From: Promicromonospora sp. MEB111
GTDB taxonomy: Bacteria; Actinomycetota; Actinomycetes; Actinomycetales; Cellulomonadaceae
Reading direction: 5' to 3'
Assembly: GCF_030209445.1 (NCBI RefSeq)
Contig: NZ_JARVSD010000014.1
Span: 186,001 to 250,000 of the forward strand
Length of the DNA stretch: 64,000 bases
Both the position numbers and the translations under genes were made by a program. The first letter of the stretch is position 1; each line of letters opens with the position of its first letter. Shown here piece after piece: positions 63,837-64,000 of the stretch. The notes beneath the pieces were generated by a model. It was not told where the DNA came from. It saw nothing but the letters and a program-made list of their open reading frames with translations, and did no database searches.

Positions 63837-64000
63837 TCAGTCGTTCGGCGGTGCTTCGAGCTCGAACTCCGCCACGTCGGTCGCGACTCCGTTGACCTGG
63901 AGCGTCACGGCATGCGGCCCCGGGTAGTAGCGGCGCGTGGTGATCGGCCGGAACGAGTGCTCCCGGCTGAGCTCGACCTGCTCGCCCGGGGCGAGCGTCC
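63837..64000 (-). CDS. C-terminal fragment, DNA-alkylation-repair-like protein
   Basis: A minus-strand reading frame enters from the window end and stops at TGA 63839-63837. The last 54 residues include APGEQVELSREHSFRPITTRR, then YYPGPHAVTLQVNGVATDVAEFELEAPPND. HSFRPITTRRYYPG followed by a short strand and QVNG resembles the C-terminal tail of actinobacterial HEAT-repeat DNA alkylation repair proteins (YhaZ type). This is from memory of the family and only the tail is visible, so the identity is tentative; that it is coding is fairly clear. Confidence 0.5.
   Translation of the reverse strand, partial: TLAPGEQVELSREHSFRPITTRRYYPGPHAVTLQVNGVATDVAEFELEAPPND

Overview
The window comes from a very GC-rich genome with many GTG starts, head-to-tail ATGA/GTGA/TGATG overlaps, TAnnnT -10 boxes directly in front of start codons (leaderless genes), and actinobacterial families such as the SigK/RskA pair, MPT83-like fasciclin lipoprotein, DipZ, DUF6325 and DUF4097. 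This points to an Actinomycetota member, most likely a soil or plant-biomass Micrococcales (Cellulomonas/Promicromonospora type); the genus is inference. No tRNA, rRNA, CRISPR array, insertion sequence or prophage was found. The window holds 63 calls, two of them cut by the window ends.

Carbohydrate metabolism dominates. (a) 2.1-11.0 kb: an IclR regulator diverges from kduI-kduD, a ribose-type sugar ABC importer (binding lipoprotein, permease, double ATPase, permease) and an aldehyde dehydrogenase, a route for unsaturated or deoxy uronates toward 2-keto-3-deoxygluconate. (b) 11.2-17.0 kb: one 1,918-residue secreted protein fuses a ThuA domain, a copper-radical oxidase with all five active-site residues, two LamG domains and Ig/cadherin-like repeats; copper-handling genes (ycnI, copC-copD) follow. 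(c) 31.4-36.6 kb: a second, maltose-type ABC importer with an IclR regulator and an enolase-superfamily sugar-acid dehydratase. (d) 52.0-58.6 kb: a FadR/GntR regulator, a zeta-type toxin-antitoxin pair, then a third ABC importer and a D-mannonate dehydratase. Neither the second nor the third importer has an ATPase gene, so a shared MsiK-type ATPase encoded elsewhere is likely.

The other blocks are smaller: a MarR/quinone-reductase pair with two matching operators (0.5-2.0 kb); HIT, DUF1801, photolyase, a MalT-like LuxR regulator, CYTH, DUF6325 and SHOCT proteins (20-28 kb); an amino-acid antiporter/dipeptidase operon (27.9-31.2 kb); a DUF4097 protein divergent from a two-HTH regulator (37.6-39.3 kb); a sulfatase, DyP peroxidase and kinase-like protein on the minus strand (39.8-44.1 kb); a TetR/DsbA/short Cys-tailed peptide operon (46.0-47.5 kb); and several single-gene enzymes (44.2-51.9 kb).

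The best-supported regulatory finding is a complete SigK regulon at 58.6-62.7 kb. sigK, the fasciclin lipoprotein gene and dipZ each have a CCATCC-N15-[C/T]CGAAC promoter, and the anti-sigma gene rskA overlaps sigK. This repeats in one locus what mycobacteria split between two. Other notable items are a family of very long perfect palindromes used as terminators, two of which share a stem core 34 kb apart; the ThuA/copper-radical-oxidase fusion beside copper genes; and the leaderless Cys-tailed peptide gene coupled to a DsbA-like protein.
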